Assembly: GCA_027600665.1 (NCBI GenBank)
Contig: JADGJL010000478.1
Coordinates: 1-20,334 of the forward strand
Direction: 5' to 3'
Source of the DNA: Irineochytrium annulatum
Taxonomy: Eukaryota > Chytridiomycota > Chytridiomycetes > Chytridiales > Chytridiaceae
Length of the DNA stretch: 20,334 nucleotides
Both the position numbers and the translations under genes were made by a program. Below the pieces are notes generated by a model that saw only the letters and a program-made list of their open reading frames with translations, had not been told where the DNA came from and did not search any database. Positions within the stretch are counted from its first letter, which is position 1. Every line of letters starts with the position of its first letter. Shown here in pieces: positions 10,004-20,334 of the stretch.

Positions 10004-10937
10004 CTAAATAACCACCCCTGCAGCAACAAGGACAACCGAAAGCATGAACCCAGCGAACACCGCCATCAACCCACTCCCGACGGCAACCGCCATTCCGCCA
10101 CCACCGGACCCAAACTGCACCGGCGGCACGAACGGCCCATCCTCAGTGTTAACAGCTGGCCTGTCCCCGCTCCCGCCTACACCTTGATCTTGCCCCCACT
10201 GCGGCCCAACCGACGACGTCGTCCTCCCGACCGTGCGTTTGCCCGTCGACGACGTGGAAGCGGCTGTCGAGGGCTCGGGCTCGGGGACAAACGGCTCAGG
10301 CGTGAAGCCGGCATCGTCGCCAAGGGAGGAAGAAGTGACGGCGTCGGTTGCGGGATAGAAGGGCGGAACGTCGGAGGTTGAGACGCCGGCGGACGACGTC
10401 TGTGGCCTTCTGGGCGCTGCAGAGGTTCCGAACGCGATGAGGCCACGCGAAGACGTCATCGGAGGGGCCGTGATCAACATCGTGGAGGTGGTGACGGCGG
10501 TCCTCATCTCGGACGAGATGCTTTCGCTTGTCTCTGGCGCGGCCGTTACGCTTGGAAAGATCTCGATCACGGTTGGCGACCCCGAGACAAAGATAAGGGT
10601 CGGCGTCGGCGCCGCCACCGCCGTCGGGATGCTTGACGTGAGCGACGTGATGGACGGCGTCAAGTTCAACGTCGATGACAACGACGACGCCGCGGCGGTC
10701 CAGTCGCTCACCGTGGACGCGGATGGGTCGTTGACAGACGTCCCCGGGTCCCTCCTCATAACGGTGGCGACGGTAAAGAGGTCCGGCGAATGCTGTTAAA
10801 CAACACACATATATCATTAGCGATCCTCGTAAACAGGAATCAAACGTGCACCATCAGAAGCTGACATCAAACGCAGACTGTCCGAGGGCCTTTATACAGG
10901 CGACGAGGAGAAGGGTGAGCGCGGCTGTTGCGTGCAT
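10004..10937 (-). CDS. Secreted Ser/Thr-rich protein with GPI-anchor-type tail, two exons
   Basis: Probable cell-surface or wall protein. Exons are 10937-10866 and 10792-10004, split by a 73-nt phase-0 intron (GTCAGC donor, GCTAATG branch-like site, TTTAACAG acceptor), giving 286 aa. Residues 1-19 form a signal peptide (MHATAALTLLLVACIKALG; cleavage likely near GQ-SA). The middle is low-complexity Ser/Thr/Pro/Ala sequence expected to be O-glycosylated. The end is FGSGGGG followed by about 25 hydrophobic residues ending GVVI, the standard layout of a GPI attachment signal. No enzymatic domain is visible. The small exon 1 is chosen because it supplies the signal peptide and keeps frame; without it the protein would start inside low-complexity sequence. 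Confidence 0.68.
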
Positions 10938-11918
10938 GGGAGGCAAGGGGTTGGTCGATGTTGAAGGAGGTGATGGTCCCGGCCGAGTGCGGGTTTAGAT
11001 AGAGTTGATCCACATCAGCAGGGTCCCATCAGTCATCAGTCAATCAGTTCAGTAGGTCGGGCGCGTGAAACGATGTGAGATCGCGGCCGGCCGTGGGAGC
11101 TGATCGCGGCTCGCTCCGTGGCTCGCATATCGCTGGGGCCGCCGCTAAAGAGTTCAGCTACGTAGACGGCAATCTATATGAGACGCAGGCCTCGCCGATG
11201 ACGCCGTGGTCAACATCGCCTCGACCGTATCCACGCAGCCATCCTCCGCGACCCGGCTGACCGCGGTGTCGCAACTGCCCTCCGGAACCTCCCGTCTGCA
11301 GACGACGGCGTCACGCGCGTTCTCTTCGAGCCCACGCGCTCCCTCAAATCTAATGGATCAAGCCACCAATTGCTTGAACTTACCCTCCTCCCTCCTGCCG
11401 GAGATTGCTGCTTCTTCTCTGTAAGTTTTGAGAGAGTCGCACTGTGAGCGAGGGCGAGATAGTTGAGGGTTAAACCGAGCCTAGAAATGCGTGACGCTCT
11501 TGTAAAGGATAAAAACTCCCACAAAATGCAATACGCTGGAAGATTTGTCGTCATGCTAAAGAGTTTTTTCCTTGATGACGTTTGCTATTAAGCACTCGGC
11601 TGAGCATTATTGTAACAGCGCGATAAGAAAATACGCGAGATATGAGAAAGTCGAAATAGGGAAACAATGCGAGGGCAATCTAGCCTCGGTGGTACGCTTC
11701 GACATTCTGCGTTTCAAAGGACAAGAACGAGACTCAATAAGGACAAATGGCAGCGCCGAAGGGCGCTTCGAGGATGAAAACGATGAATGTACAAGAAAGA
11801 CCAAACGGTGGAAGAAAGAAATCAAGAAGCAGTTGAAGTGAAAAACAGTTATACAGAGGTAGCAAAGAAGAAGGTGGACGAGACTGTGATTGTCCAATGC
11901 ACAACAATGCACAACAAC
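10938..11918. other. Intergenic spacer holding an ORC6 5'-end duplicate
   Basis: About 980 bp without an intact gene. It contains the promoter of the GPI-type gene, the diverged ORC6-like copy at 11206-11333, and an AT-richer part with an 89-codon plus-strand frame (11572-11841) that has a Lys/Arg-rich end, no family features and no coding bias. The decamer caatgcacaa is repeated at about 11895-11914. Confidence 0.45.
11206..11333 (-). pseudogene. Diverged duplicate of the 5' end of the ORC6-like gene
   Basis: Aligns with 2705-2828 over about 125 nt at roughly 70-75% identity by eye, including an exact 16-nt match (2738-2753 and 11238-11253). Read on the minus strand, this copy gives TPSSADGRFRRAVATPRSAG, then SRRMAA; the ORC6-like locus gives TPSTAGRPRGTAATPSSARS, then RRMAAVD. 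One base is missing just after the ATG. Restoring the frame there would continue the resemblance for only a few residues (VD-x-V-x-AM), after which it ends. There is no downstream ORC6 body, so this is a dead fragment. Most differences fall at third positions and there is one 3-nt gap. Confidence 0.5.
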
Positions 11919-14502
11919 TCACGCGGCCGTCGTCGCTTTCGCCAATGGAACGGTGGCCGTGGCCGAGGCCACTATTAGGCTTGCGTTCGCCGCTTCGTTC
12001 GCCGCCATCATCTTCTCCGTCGCGATTGTCGTTTCCATTACCAACACGGACATGCAGATGGCGGCAATGATGAATGACACGATGACGGCCGCCACCTCCC
12101 ATCCATAAGCGGTCTTGAAGCGGCGGATCTTATCGTCAGGCTTCAACTTGTATACTGCCCGGTGGAACGATGAGAAAAGGCAATGTGGATTCAAAGAACG
12201 CAAAGTCATCAACTCACCGAACCACCCGTACATCGGATAACTCACAACGTAAAAGTACTGGAACAATGTGTACCCAAAGTGATTGAGCGTTAGCGTTGAT
12301 ATCGCATTGCCGAACCAGTGAAGGAATGACGCCACGCAACAGAGCGCCACCTTCCCCCTCATAGTCCACTCCCCGGTGACGGCCTCATCCACCTCCTCCT
12401 CCTCCTCCATCAACGCGATGGCGGCCTCCTCCGCGGCGGCCGGCCCATCCGCCTTCGCGCGTTGCTTTCGCGCCCGCGTCGACCATTTGCGGACGACGGT
12501 GCCGTCGGCCTCCGAGGACACGTCCGTCGCCGAGCCTTCGTCCGCCCCGGCGCCTCCGTCGGAGCCCCTGCCGCTGACGCCCTCCCTCGCGTCCCGGATG
12601 GCGAGCAACCTGGCCTCGCGTTCCGCCCTCCGCGTCGGCTGCGCGAAGTAAAGCCGCATGAAGGCCTGGAAGAGGATGAAGTCGAGGGTGAGGCCCTGGC
12701 CTTTGAACAGGACGGCGTCCAGGGGCCAGGGGAGGTTTGAGCTCAGGAACCAGACGATGGCAAGGCAGACGTAGGCAGGGGCTAGGAGGTTGCCCAGGCG
12801 TCGCCAGCGACGCATGAGAAGGAGGCAGAGGGAGAACTCGGACACGTTGTGGATGGCGCCGGGGACGCTGAAGAACTTGGAGAGGTCGAAGAAAAGGACC
12901 GCGATGGCGGCACCCATCGTCGCCTAGACGTTCGACGCAGCGGAAAACAAGTTAAGAGTTTTGGCGGGAGGCGGGTGAAAGGAGGACGGGGAGGGGAGCC
13001 TTACGAGAATGTACAGAAAGATGATGTTTCCCAAATAGTCAAGCGGGATGAAGTCCTGGTTGAACAACCTCATCCTCCTCGCGCTCCAGCCACCTGTGCT
13101 CGGCAAGGGATCGTACCTCCTGGTCGTGAAGTTGTATCTGCAGGCGAGCATGGCCGCGAACCCCAGGGCCGCGATGGCGTTAAGTGTGTTCATGGTTGCG
13201 GCCAGCATGTCGAACGCCGGGTCCGGGAACCGCCAGGTCGGGTACCCGAGCGCGTTCGAGACCCGCGGGGGCACGACGAGCTTGAATGGGTTCGGCACGG
13301 GCGCGTCGGTGCCGCACGAGAGCGTGCTCTCGGAGTAACGAGCGAGGTCGAAGAGCACGATGGCGTGCAAGACGGCGCAGACGGTGCTGAGGACGTGCCA
13401 GATGTTGTGGGAGGAGAAGACGTAGTCGAACCGACCGGGGAAGAGGCGCTCGGGCAGACGGTAGCTGTAGAGGAGCGTGCCGCCGACCTGGATGACGATG
13501 AAGGCGATCGTGGCTGGCATGAAGAGGCCGGTAGGGATGTCTTTTGACCCGAACGTGGCGACGAATTGAATGAAGGGCCCGTAGCAGATGAGGGCCGTGA
13601 CGGCGAAGACGGTGAGGCGGTACTTGGCGAAGATCTCGGTCCACCAGAACGGGAAGAGCGGGCCCAAGAGGCCGACGAGCGTGATGATGCCGAGGACGAC
13701 CATCCAGCTGTTGCGGACGCTTAAATCGCAGTAGTAGAGAAAGTAGCACTGGGTCATGGCGATTATGGAATTGGAGATGGATATACCGGCGTAGTCGAGG
13801 CAACCGAAGCATTTGTAGGCCCTAGCGTCCTTGTGCGAGAGATTCGTGTGAAAGAGGGCGGAGAAAAGCATGGTGCAGGCGATGACGAAGAGGTAGACGA
13901 CGATGACGGCGCGGTCGGCAGCGTCCTGGACCGTCCGGGCGTTTTGGAAGGCCTGGGCGGCGGTGAGGATGAAGGCGAGGAAGAAGCCTAGCGAGGTCAG
14001 GTAATGCGACCAACAATTGATTGATTCATTATGCCAGTGGAAGAGAGAGACGAGGTTCTGGTGGCCAGTGTAGTTGACGCGGTAACCCTTGAGGATATCG
14101 GGGTAGGAGGTCAGGTGGGTGTGCTCGCAGGTCTAAAAAACATTGTACTGATATTTAACCAGGTTTGTCTACTGCTTTCGCCTTAAAACCGTTTCGACTT
14201 ACCTCGGCAGTGGTGAAAGTGAGGTACCCTCGCTGCCACCATTGCAAGGCCTTGTCATTTCCATTCCCAGTCTCCGAGCTGTCTGAGTCAAGCGCGGAGG
14301 GCTCCATCCGGGACTGCTGGTTCTGCGTCCGCTTGACGCGCTCGAGCTCATCCTCAAGCGCTTTAAGCCTCGCCTTCAGGCCATCAGCCTCTGAGGCGTC
14401 GGAGACGTGCCCCTCCTGCTCCGCGCGTATGGGTAAGGTTTCCTGCGTCTCGGCTGGGTCGTCGACGACGGCTGGTGAGGTGGTAATCATAAAGGCGCTC
14501 AT
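11919..14502 (-). CDS. PAQR (adiponectin receptor/Izh) membrane protein fused to a second multi-pass region
   Basis: Exons (minus) 14502-14203, 14132-13005, 12923-12218 and 12154-11919 join in frame into 789 aa; introns are 70, 81 and 63 nt with good GTAAG/GTGAG donors. Residues 1-100 are cytosolic-like, with a short coiled coil (LKARLKALEDELERVKR). Residues about 115-370 are a PAQR domain with all three zinc-site motifs: E136-x2-N139-x3-H143; S191-x3-H195 with D213; and H342-x3-H346. There are seven predicted membrane helices, and RLPERLFPGRFDYVFSSH is diagnostic. PAQR proteins are membrane receptors or ceramidase-like hydrolases. Residues about 405-789 add roughly seven or eight further membrane segments around a charged loop containing acidic and Arg/Lys-rich stretches; I do not recognise this part. 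Both sides of the 12924-13004 intron are phase 0 and open, supporting one protein. ATG 14502 is chosen; an upstream in-frame ATG at 14619 exists. Confidence 0.78.
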
Positions 14503-15729
14503 GTCCGTTGCGATCTGCAGGAAAGAGATGCGCCCGCTGCCTCGACGCAGCGATTGTGGACTGAGCTGCTGACGGTGGGAATTAAAGAAAATATTTTTGG
14601 ATCCATAGGAAGACGGCACTACAATCGGTCATATCTATTTTTGGTACAGCGGAAAGTCTCGGAGGGTTCCACAGCGAAACGAACGGGATGTTGGAAGATC
14701 GCCGGCCTCCGGAGCTCTGCCTACACGCGGCGGACATTTCGGATGGATCGCGTGTCGATTCTCGTCCTAGCATGATATTCTGCAACAACATTTTACGGCC
14801 TGCAAATATATTCACGCAAAATGACATGCCGAGCCAGGAGGGCAAATTGCAATGTAAACAGTCCAGCTAAACATTGCAACTCCGCTCTTAAATATACGCC
14901 GAGTTTGATGGGAAGCTTGCCGTCATATCTTTCTCGACTGTCACCACTCGGACTTCACACGCTGACTCGACGACGAGTACGGCCTCATTGACCACCGAAC
15001 CCAGCCTTCACACGCAGAATCGACTACGCACCGTCCCGGCCTTCTCACCCCCCCTGGCGCACGGGACGGCCCGCATCGCAGGCCACTGGGAGACCACGGA
15101 GACATATGCGATGGGATCGAGATGGAGATGGAGTATTCCAAGGACCACGGCAGGCGCCGTCGCGATCCTGTGGTAGGCGATCGAGCACCTGACCGAGTTT
15201 GTTCACAACTGCTTCTTAAAGAAGCGCGCGGTACGGGAGAACATTGAGTTCCTCCATCTCGTCTTTCGCAACATAGATGGATGAGTTGAGGTCGATCATC
15301 CCGCAACGGTCTTGAACAACCCCACCTGCAATCTTTCGGCTGGAGGAGCGCGGGAGGTTAAGATGGGTCTTGTAGGCGACGACATTGGAGGCGCAATTTG
15401 AATGCAGGCAGCCACGACAGCGAGTGGGATGACCTAGCGATAAATCTATATGTGATTCAAATCACCTGAAGAATTAATTGAAGCAACTAAATTAAAAAGA
15501 TCACTGGTAAGACCCTAACAATCCGATCCCATGACCTCCCAGCACAAACTGATTATGAGGTTAACTGCACGAGTGATCAAGGCGAAGGTGTTTTCGCAAG
15601 CGCAACTTTGTCGTGCATAACATGCAGTGTATTATGAGAAGTGTGAATGTCAACTATAAAACTATGTAAAGAAGTGAATACAAGCTGTCCAGAAAAGTAC
15701 ACAGTCATCATGAGGCATCACTTTTTCCC
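14503..15729. other. Intergenic spacer with decayed coding-like sequence
   Basis: About 1.2 kb. Around 14941-15290 (plus strand) there are protein-like stretches in changing frames: DEYGLIDHRTQPSHAES near 14971-15020, and IEHLTEFVHNCFLKKRAV plus RENIEFLHLVFRNIDG at 15180-15287, ending in TGA. Stops and frame changes separate them. Two imperfect direct copies of CTTCACACGC followed by a GA-TCGAC core lie at about 14953 and 15006. The family is unknown; it may be a gene relic. From 15400 the sequence is AT-rich. Confidence 0.3.
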
Positions 15730-16784
15730 TTAAACAAGCACGGAGCCATAGGTGGCGGGCGGTGATGTTCCGACGACGGGATCCTTTTTCGGGAACCATG
15801 GGATGAACTTGGATGTCCGCGCCTTGTACTCTTGATAATCTGATCCAAGGACGCGCTTTAGTGTTATGCCATAACAACCCCCCGAATCCGAAAGTTACCT
15901 GTCCGACCCCCATACCGGTTCTCCGCGCTCCGTTCCAGCATCGCGACCCCCGACACGAAGTAAATCAAGCAGAACACAAACACGGGGCTAATAATCGTGA
16001 CCCACTGCCACCCCTCCACAAAACCGGCTGCGCAGAGCACAAACATCCCGATCCACAACGTGACCTCGCCGAAATAGTTGGCGTAGCGGCTGTATCGCCA
16101 GACACCAGTGGTGATGAAGTCGCGCGGGTGGGATTTCTTAAAGATGTTCTTCTGGGTGTCGGCGGTGGTCTCAAGGACGAAGCCGAAGGCCCAAATGACA
16201 ATCCCGATGTAGTCGGACCATTGAAGGGGCCGTTGGGTTGAGGATGGGTTGCCTAAAAGGAGAAACGGCGAAAAAGAAGGAAGAATTAATATCAGAGAAA
16301 AACAGTGTCCAGGGTTCGGGATCCTTAGCATCCGACAACCCCATGTCGACCTTCAACCCAACTCACCAATGACAACGAAAACCGCAAAAGCCGTCAAGAA
16401 AATCCAAACGACCTGCAACGACCACGGCACCGCAAACTTGACGAACTCCTTCTTTAGATCCTCGAACCGCTTATCCGGCGTCCTCAACACCCTCATAAAC
16501 AGGAAGATTCCCAACCGGGTACACCACACGAGCACCAGCACGCTGACAACGACCTGGCGCGCCGCCAGCCCTCCCCCGTTGTCGTTCGGCACGCCCGGGT
16601 CACCGTCCTGCCGCGTCCGATATAGCAGGCCGACGAGGATGCATGCTGCGTAGGTGATGGCACCCGAGAGGTCGTAGAGGATCTCGGTCTGGAGTGCGGC
16701 GGAGATGAGGAAGAAGATGAACTGGATGCCGAAGTCGACCGCGAGGGTGATCAGGAGGGAGTAGCCGACGTCGGTGAGGGGCAT
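15730..16784 (-). CDS. DUF1295 family membrane protein (steroid 5-alpha-reductase-like), three exons
   Basis: Exons (minus) 16784-16367, 16252-15899 and 15839-15730; introns of 114 and 59 nt; 293 aa. Multi-pass membrane protein of the DUF1295 family, related to sterol/steroid reductases and isoprenylcysteine methyltransferases; the exact substrate is unknown. Supporting features are several hydrophobic helices; ETTADTQKNIFK (167-178); and the core GVWRYSRYANYFGEVTLW (189-206). The normal family core is RHPNYFGE; here it is RYANYFGE, so the usual His-Pro is replaced by Tyr-Ala. The third exon supplies the family end (RYGGRTDYQEYKARTSKFIP, then WFPKK), which is the reason to splice at 15898. 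Without that splice the frame would run into GNFRIRG and stop. Start ATG 16784 immediately precedes the first membrane helix. Confidence 0.78.
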
Positions 16785-17200
16785 CGCTGGGATGTTGAGA
16801 GGATAATGCGAGGCACGGTCCTCCAGCTGAGTACTTATGGAACACGGGCGGGCGGACTCGGAACGGACCTGCCGATCGCGATGAGTGCCACTTTTTCAAG
16901 CCGTGAATGCGAAGGCTTGTAAATTCTGCCGCAGAGCTGAAATATTCCGCAAAGAATGCGCATCAATAATTGCGGAATAAAACAAACCAACCCGTGGAGC
17001 TCAACAAAGCAGGAAAAAAAAAAAAATTCCTGAAGCAAACAAAACCATGAGACTTGTTATTTGAATTATGATGCTATAAAGCACGACAAGTGAGCAGAGG
17101 TATATCAATCCAGAAATGAAACAAATGAAAGAGGATATGTCAAGCGAAAGAACTCTTGCAAATGTGCAAAGTGCACCCATAACCTCATCGGACACCTCAT
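16785..17200. other. Intergenic spacer between two minus-strand genes
   Basis: About 415 bp containing the DUF1295 promoter and the 3' flank of the large upstream gene. A run of 13 A occurs at about 17014-17026. No gene or RNA is recognised. Confidence 0.45.
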
Positions 17201-20200
17201 CTACCGTCTCGCGGGACCTCCTACCTCCCCAACAAGCGTTTTCACCTTCCCCTCGGCTAGCGCCAATCTCCTCATAAACGCGTTCGCGCCCTCCTCCGCC
17301 TCCTTTACCCGCCCATCCACGACGCCCACGCCATACCGCGCCTTTTGCGTCTTCTCCCCAAGCTGCTCCAGCAATGCCACGACCTTCCTCTGACTCTGTG
17401 ACACGTCTCGCAAACCCTTCTCAAACGCGGCGGCAACCGCCTCTCGCTTCTCAATGGCCGCCTCGACGCGCGCCTTTAGCCCCGCCGCCCTCGAATCAAG
17501 CTCACCGAGCGTCATACCTGCGCCGGCTCCTGACCCAACCGCGATGCCCTCCGCCGCCGCCGCAAGGCGCTCGAGCATCCGCACGACCCTCAAACCCGCC
17601 GGGCAAGCGAGCGAAGACACCTCCCCGTCTCCCATAGCGCGGATAGCCTCCAGCTCCAGGAGCAGATCACCGACGGTCGCCTCCCCGTCGCTCTCGACCT
17701 CCTCCCCGTACCCTTCCTCCGTCAAGTGCCCATCCTCGGGTGACTCAGCGCCCGCGACCTTCTCCTCCGACTCGTACTCCGTGTGCACCCGCAATGGCGA
17801 GCTCGGGCTCTTGCTATCCTCCGGCGACGACGAGTTCAGCCGCACCTGATACCCGGCCAGCCCGCCGCCCGCGCCGAAACCCGAGCCGCCCGATCCGCCC
17901 GATCCTGTGTTGAGCGACATCGGCGGTCCTAGGCCGGGGCCAGGCTTCCGCGGCGGCGCAAACGGCGGCAATCCCGCCTCCTCGACATTCCCAAGCGACC
18001 CTTTCCGCCCTGGCGCGCTGGCGGAGAACATGCCTCCCCGTAGCCCATCGACACCCAACGCGAGCCCGAGATCCGGCATCGACCCAAGTTGCGTTTTCTT
18101 CGCCAGCCGCCTCCGCCCCTCGTCCGCGCTTTCGTCCTCGGACGCCCTCATCCGGTCTCCATCAAACACTGCAGCGCCTGGCCGGAACTCCCCCTCGCTC
18201 GCGGTCCTACTGAAATGCTCGCTCAGATCCAGACTCTTCGCCCTCCGCCCGCTCCCGACCGAGTTCATGGCCCTGCTCCGTGCGCTGCCGCCTTTCACAG
18301 GTGAGCCGCCATCCATCCAGATGCCGGCCCCGTCTTCCTCCACCACCAGCGCGCCGGAGCTCTCCCCTTCCTTCCCTTTCCCGGACGCCTTCCGTCTTCC
18401 TGTTTCCGTATCACTCCCCGCACCGCTCCCCTTACCCATCAAACCCCTCGTCCCTGTCCTCTTTCTTAAACCTCTCTTCTCCCCTCCATTCGCAACGACA
18501 TTCATGACTCCTACACCATTGGCACCACCGCCTCCACCTCCAGGACCCGCGCCAACACCGGTTGGCCCCTCCCCGCCCAGATTCGTGAGTCTCATCATCC
18601 CCTTCCCGACATTCCTCCCCTTCTCCACGATCCCTCCCAAGGTCCTCGACGTGCTCGACGCGATACCCTTCAGCATCCTCCCGGGCGCCGCGACAAGCTT
18701 CTTTCCATCCCTACCCTCTCTACCCTCTCTGCCTTCCCTGCTCCCACCAACAGCAGCAAGCCTCTGCCCAACCCCCTCCTCGTTCGGGAAAGTCGGGCTC
18801 GGCGGGCTTGCGGCCATATCATCCCCTACAATCGGCGACGTCGGTCTTACCGCCGGAAGCGGCGGCGCGATGGCGACCGTCGGACTTGCTCCGCCGTTGA
18901 CATCCGGGTCCTTGATGCTCACGTCCGCGTTCGAGAGCGACATCGACAGCAAGCCGGCGATGGACTTCCGCCTCCCCGATCGCGTCCGCCCACCAATTGG
19001 GTTCATCATCCCGCTCGTGTCATCCGGTAATTGTGACGCGGACAGGGACGCGGCCGGTGTGATGGTGGACGCGCTGGCAGCGTCCTTAAGGTTAATGGTA
19101 GTGTTGTTTGCCGGGGAACGTTGTTGGCGAATCGGGGAGCGGGAGCTGGTGATGCCGAGGGCTTTAGCCGAGACGCGGCCGACGGTGGATGCTGGGGTGG
19201 AGGAGGTGGTTGCGGAGGCGGCGTTGAGCAGTGGAGAGTTGGTGGAGTGGAGGGTTGAGGCGGTGTCGGTATTTTGGGTGCGTTGCCGGCGGGACCGGCG
19301 GGAGGCCCGGGACTGAGAGGCCGCGGCGGGGGAGCTGGCAATGAGATTTGCAACCTGTCGGTGACGATTTAGTACATAAACAAGCGCTCACGAAGGCCGT
19401 GTCCATACCTGCATGAAAAAATCCAGACCATGCTCCTCGTGTGCAATCGCCACGCCTCTTCTCCGCTGCTTGCTGTGCGCCGACTGCCTCGTCGCCCCAC
19501 CAACGCTCGTGGTACCCTCCGCAAGCATGATAAGATCTCTCCGCTGCGACTGGGACGGCAGCAGGTCCTCCCACCGACTCTTCAAAGCCTGAACTGTCGT
19601 CGACACACCCGTCACGGGATTTTCAATCAAGTACCGCATCCTCTCCCTCGTCTTCAAATCCAACACCTTCGTGACCGGCAGGCCCTCCCTCTTCTGAAAA
19701 TGTTTGATCATCTTCTCGATCGCCTCAATCTCCCACCCGCTGATGTCCTTTGGCGGGCTGAAGCCCAAGTCCAACAGCTGGCTTCTAAATGTCCACATGG
19801 TCTGCAACAAGGCTTCCACGAGGCTCGGGCTCACCCACTCCCCGTCGCTAATCTGGACCCTCTCAAACGGGCCAAACTCCTGAAAGAAGAGCCGCATCCC
19901 CTCCAACGTCCGATCGCACGCGAACCCGTCCCGGAGGTAGCTCGTAGCCCCCGGCTGGAACCCGCCCACGGTGGCGCGGTCCGACGGTGCAACGTCGTCG
20001 GCGCGCGTTAGACCAAGGAGGATGAGAGCGCGCTGGGCCAGGGTGACAAGACGGCGGACGGCGAGCTCGAAGGGGACCGTGGGCGTCTCGCGGATCGAGG
20101 TGGTGAGATAGAACTTCTCACGCTCCATAGGCGTGGGCGCGCGGCAGGCGAGGGAGAAGCGGTCGCCGACGCCCATGCGGATGAGGGAGATGAGGAGCTT

Positions 20201-20334
20201 GAGGGAGTCGACGTTGGCGTCGAAGTCGCCTTTTCTGACGTTTTAGCAAAACCTCGTGGTGATAATAGAAGGCCGTACCATTAGGAATCAAAACAGCCTC
20301 CTTTAACCCGCGCTCGTGTCCATCCTCCCTGTCC
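17201..20334 (-). CDS. Large fungal scaffold-like protein with ordered N-terminal part and coiled-coil end (5' end outside window)
   Basis: Partial gene. Exons (minus) at least 20334-20279, 20229-19409 and 19354-17201; introns of 49 and 54 nt; 1009 aa visible. The first visible part is well ordered: HERGLKEAVLIPNGDFDANV, then DSLKLLISLIRMGVGDRFSL, then a region with YLRDGFACDRTLEGMRLFF, DGEWVSPSLVEALLQTMW and WEIEAIEKMIKHFQKREGLP. The last segment resembles a peptidoglycan-binding-like fold of the kind I recall in fungal STB6/Sin3-binding-like proteins; that link is tentative. Next comes a long disordered Ser/Gly/Pro part, basic stretches (GGRTRSGRRKS), and a four-fold EGR repeat. The end, about 130 residues, is alanine-rich helical coiled coil (AIEKREAVAAAFEKGLRDVS, then QKVVALLEQLGEKTQKA-like sequence). 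The acceptor of the first intron is taken at CAGAAAAG rather than CAG because only that keeps frame. The long plus-strand open frame over 17907-19316 is an antisense shadow. Confidence 0.65.
18709..18740 (-). repeat. Short in-frame tandem repeat in the scaffold-like gene
   Basis: Four imperfect 9-nt units (plus strand CTACCCTCT-like) encode EGREGREGRDG-type repeats on the minus strand. All are in frame, so a copy-number change would lengthen or shorten the protein without breaking it. Confidence 0.6.

Noticed and set aside
12849..13547. 232-codon plus-strand open frame
   Set aside because: Lies opposite the PAQR exons; charged low-complexity shadow of the real gene.
15480..15620. tRNA-Met-like stretch on the minus strand (AACCTCATAATCAG, then GAGGTCATGGGATCG)
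   Set aside because: It resembles an anticodon arm and T arm, but neither the anticodon stem nor the T stem pairs and no acceptor stem is found.
17907..19316. 469-codon plus-strand open frame
   Set aside because: Antisense shadow of the scaffold-like gene: Pro/Ser/Leu-rich, no domain, while the minus strand has consistent splice junctions and coding bias.
1..20334. CRISPR arrays, bacterial operons, riboswitches, insertion sequences
   Set aside because: The window is eukaryotic with spliced genes; no regularly spaced repeats or terminal inverted repeats with transposase were seen.

Overview
This is a fungal nuclear contig. Genes are split by many short GT-AG introns (about 48-114 nt; one of 271 nt), coding exons are GC-rich with C-rich third positions, and the spacers are AT-richer. 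A CHASE-domain membrane protein, a PAQR receptor, a DUF1295 reductase-like enzyme, a leucine-rich F-box protein and ORC6 together suggest an early-diverging, chytrid-like fungus. That placement is inferred, because no rRNA, tRNA or mitochondrial marker is present. Exon structures were built by hand from frame, splice signals and protein plausibility.

Layout, left to right. Positions 1-833 hold no clear gene, only a possible degenerate fragment. An ORC6-like gene (2742-834, minus) and an F-box/LRR gene (2873-4555, plus) diverge from a spacer of about 130 bp. Positions 4638-5305 hold a small, doubtful multi-exon gene. A five-exon minus-strand gene (7101-5457) encodes a CHASE-domain membrane protein with an N-terminal CCHC zinc knuckle and no output domain. 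A small GPI-anchor-like reading (7843-7596, minus) is broken across three frames. It lies head to head with a four-exon plus-strand gene (7890-9295) for an unrecognised Ser/Pro-rich, probably nuclear protein. A secreted GPI-type Ser/Thr-rich protein follows (10937-10004, minus).

The spacer at 10938-11918 contains a diverged, broken copy of the 5' end of the ORC6 gene. Next come a four-exon gene fusing a complete PAQR domain to a second multi-pass membrane region (14502-11919, minus), a 1.2-kb spacer with decayed coding-like sequence, a DUF1295 membrane enzyme (16784-15730, minus), and the 3' part of a large scaffold-like gene that runs off the right edge (20334-17201, minus).

The genes do not form one pathway. 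ORC6 serves DNA replication; the F-box protein would serve ubiquitin ligation; the CHASE and PAQR proteins are membrane sensors. The most unusual items are the PAQR fusion, the output-less CHASE protein with a zinc knuckle, the ORC6 5'-end duplication, and the frame-broken GPI-like gene.
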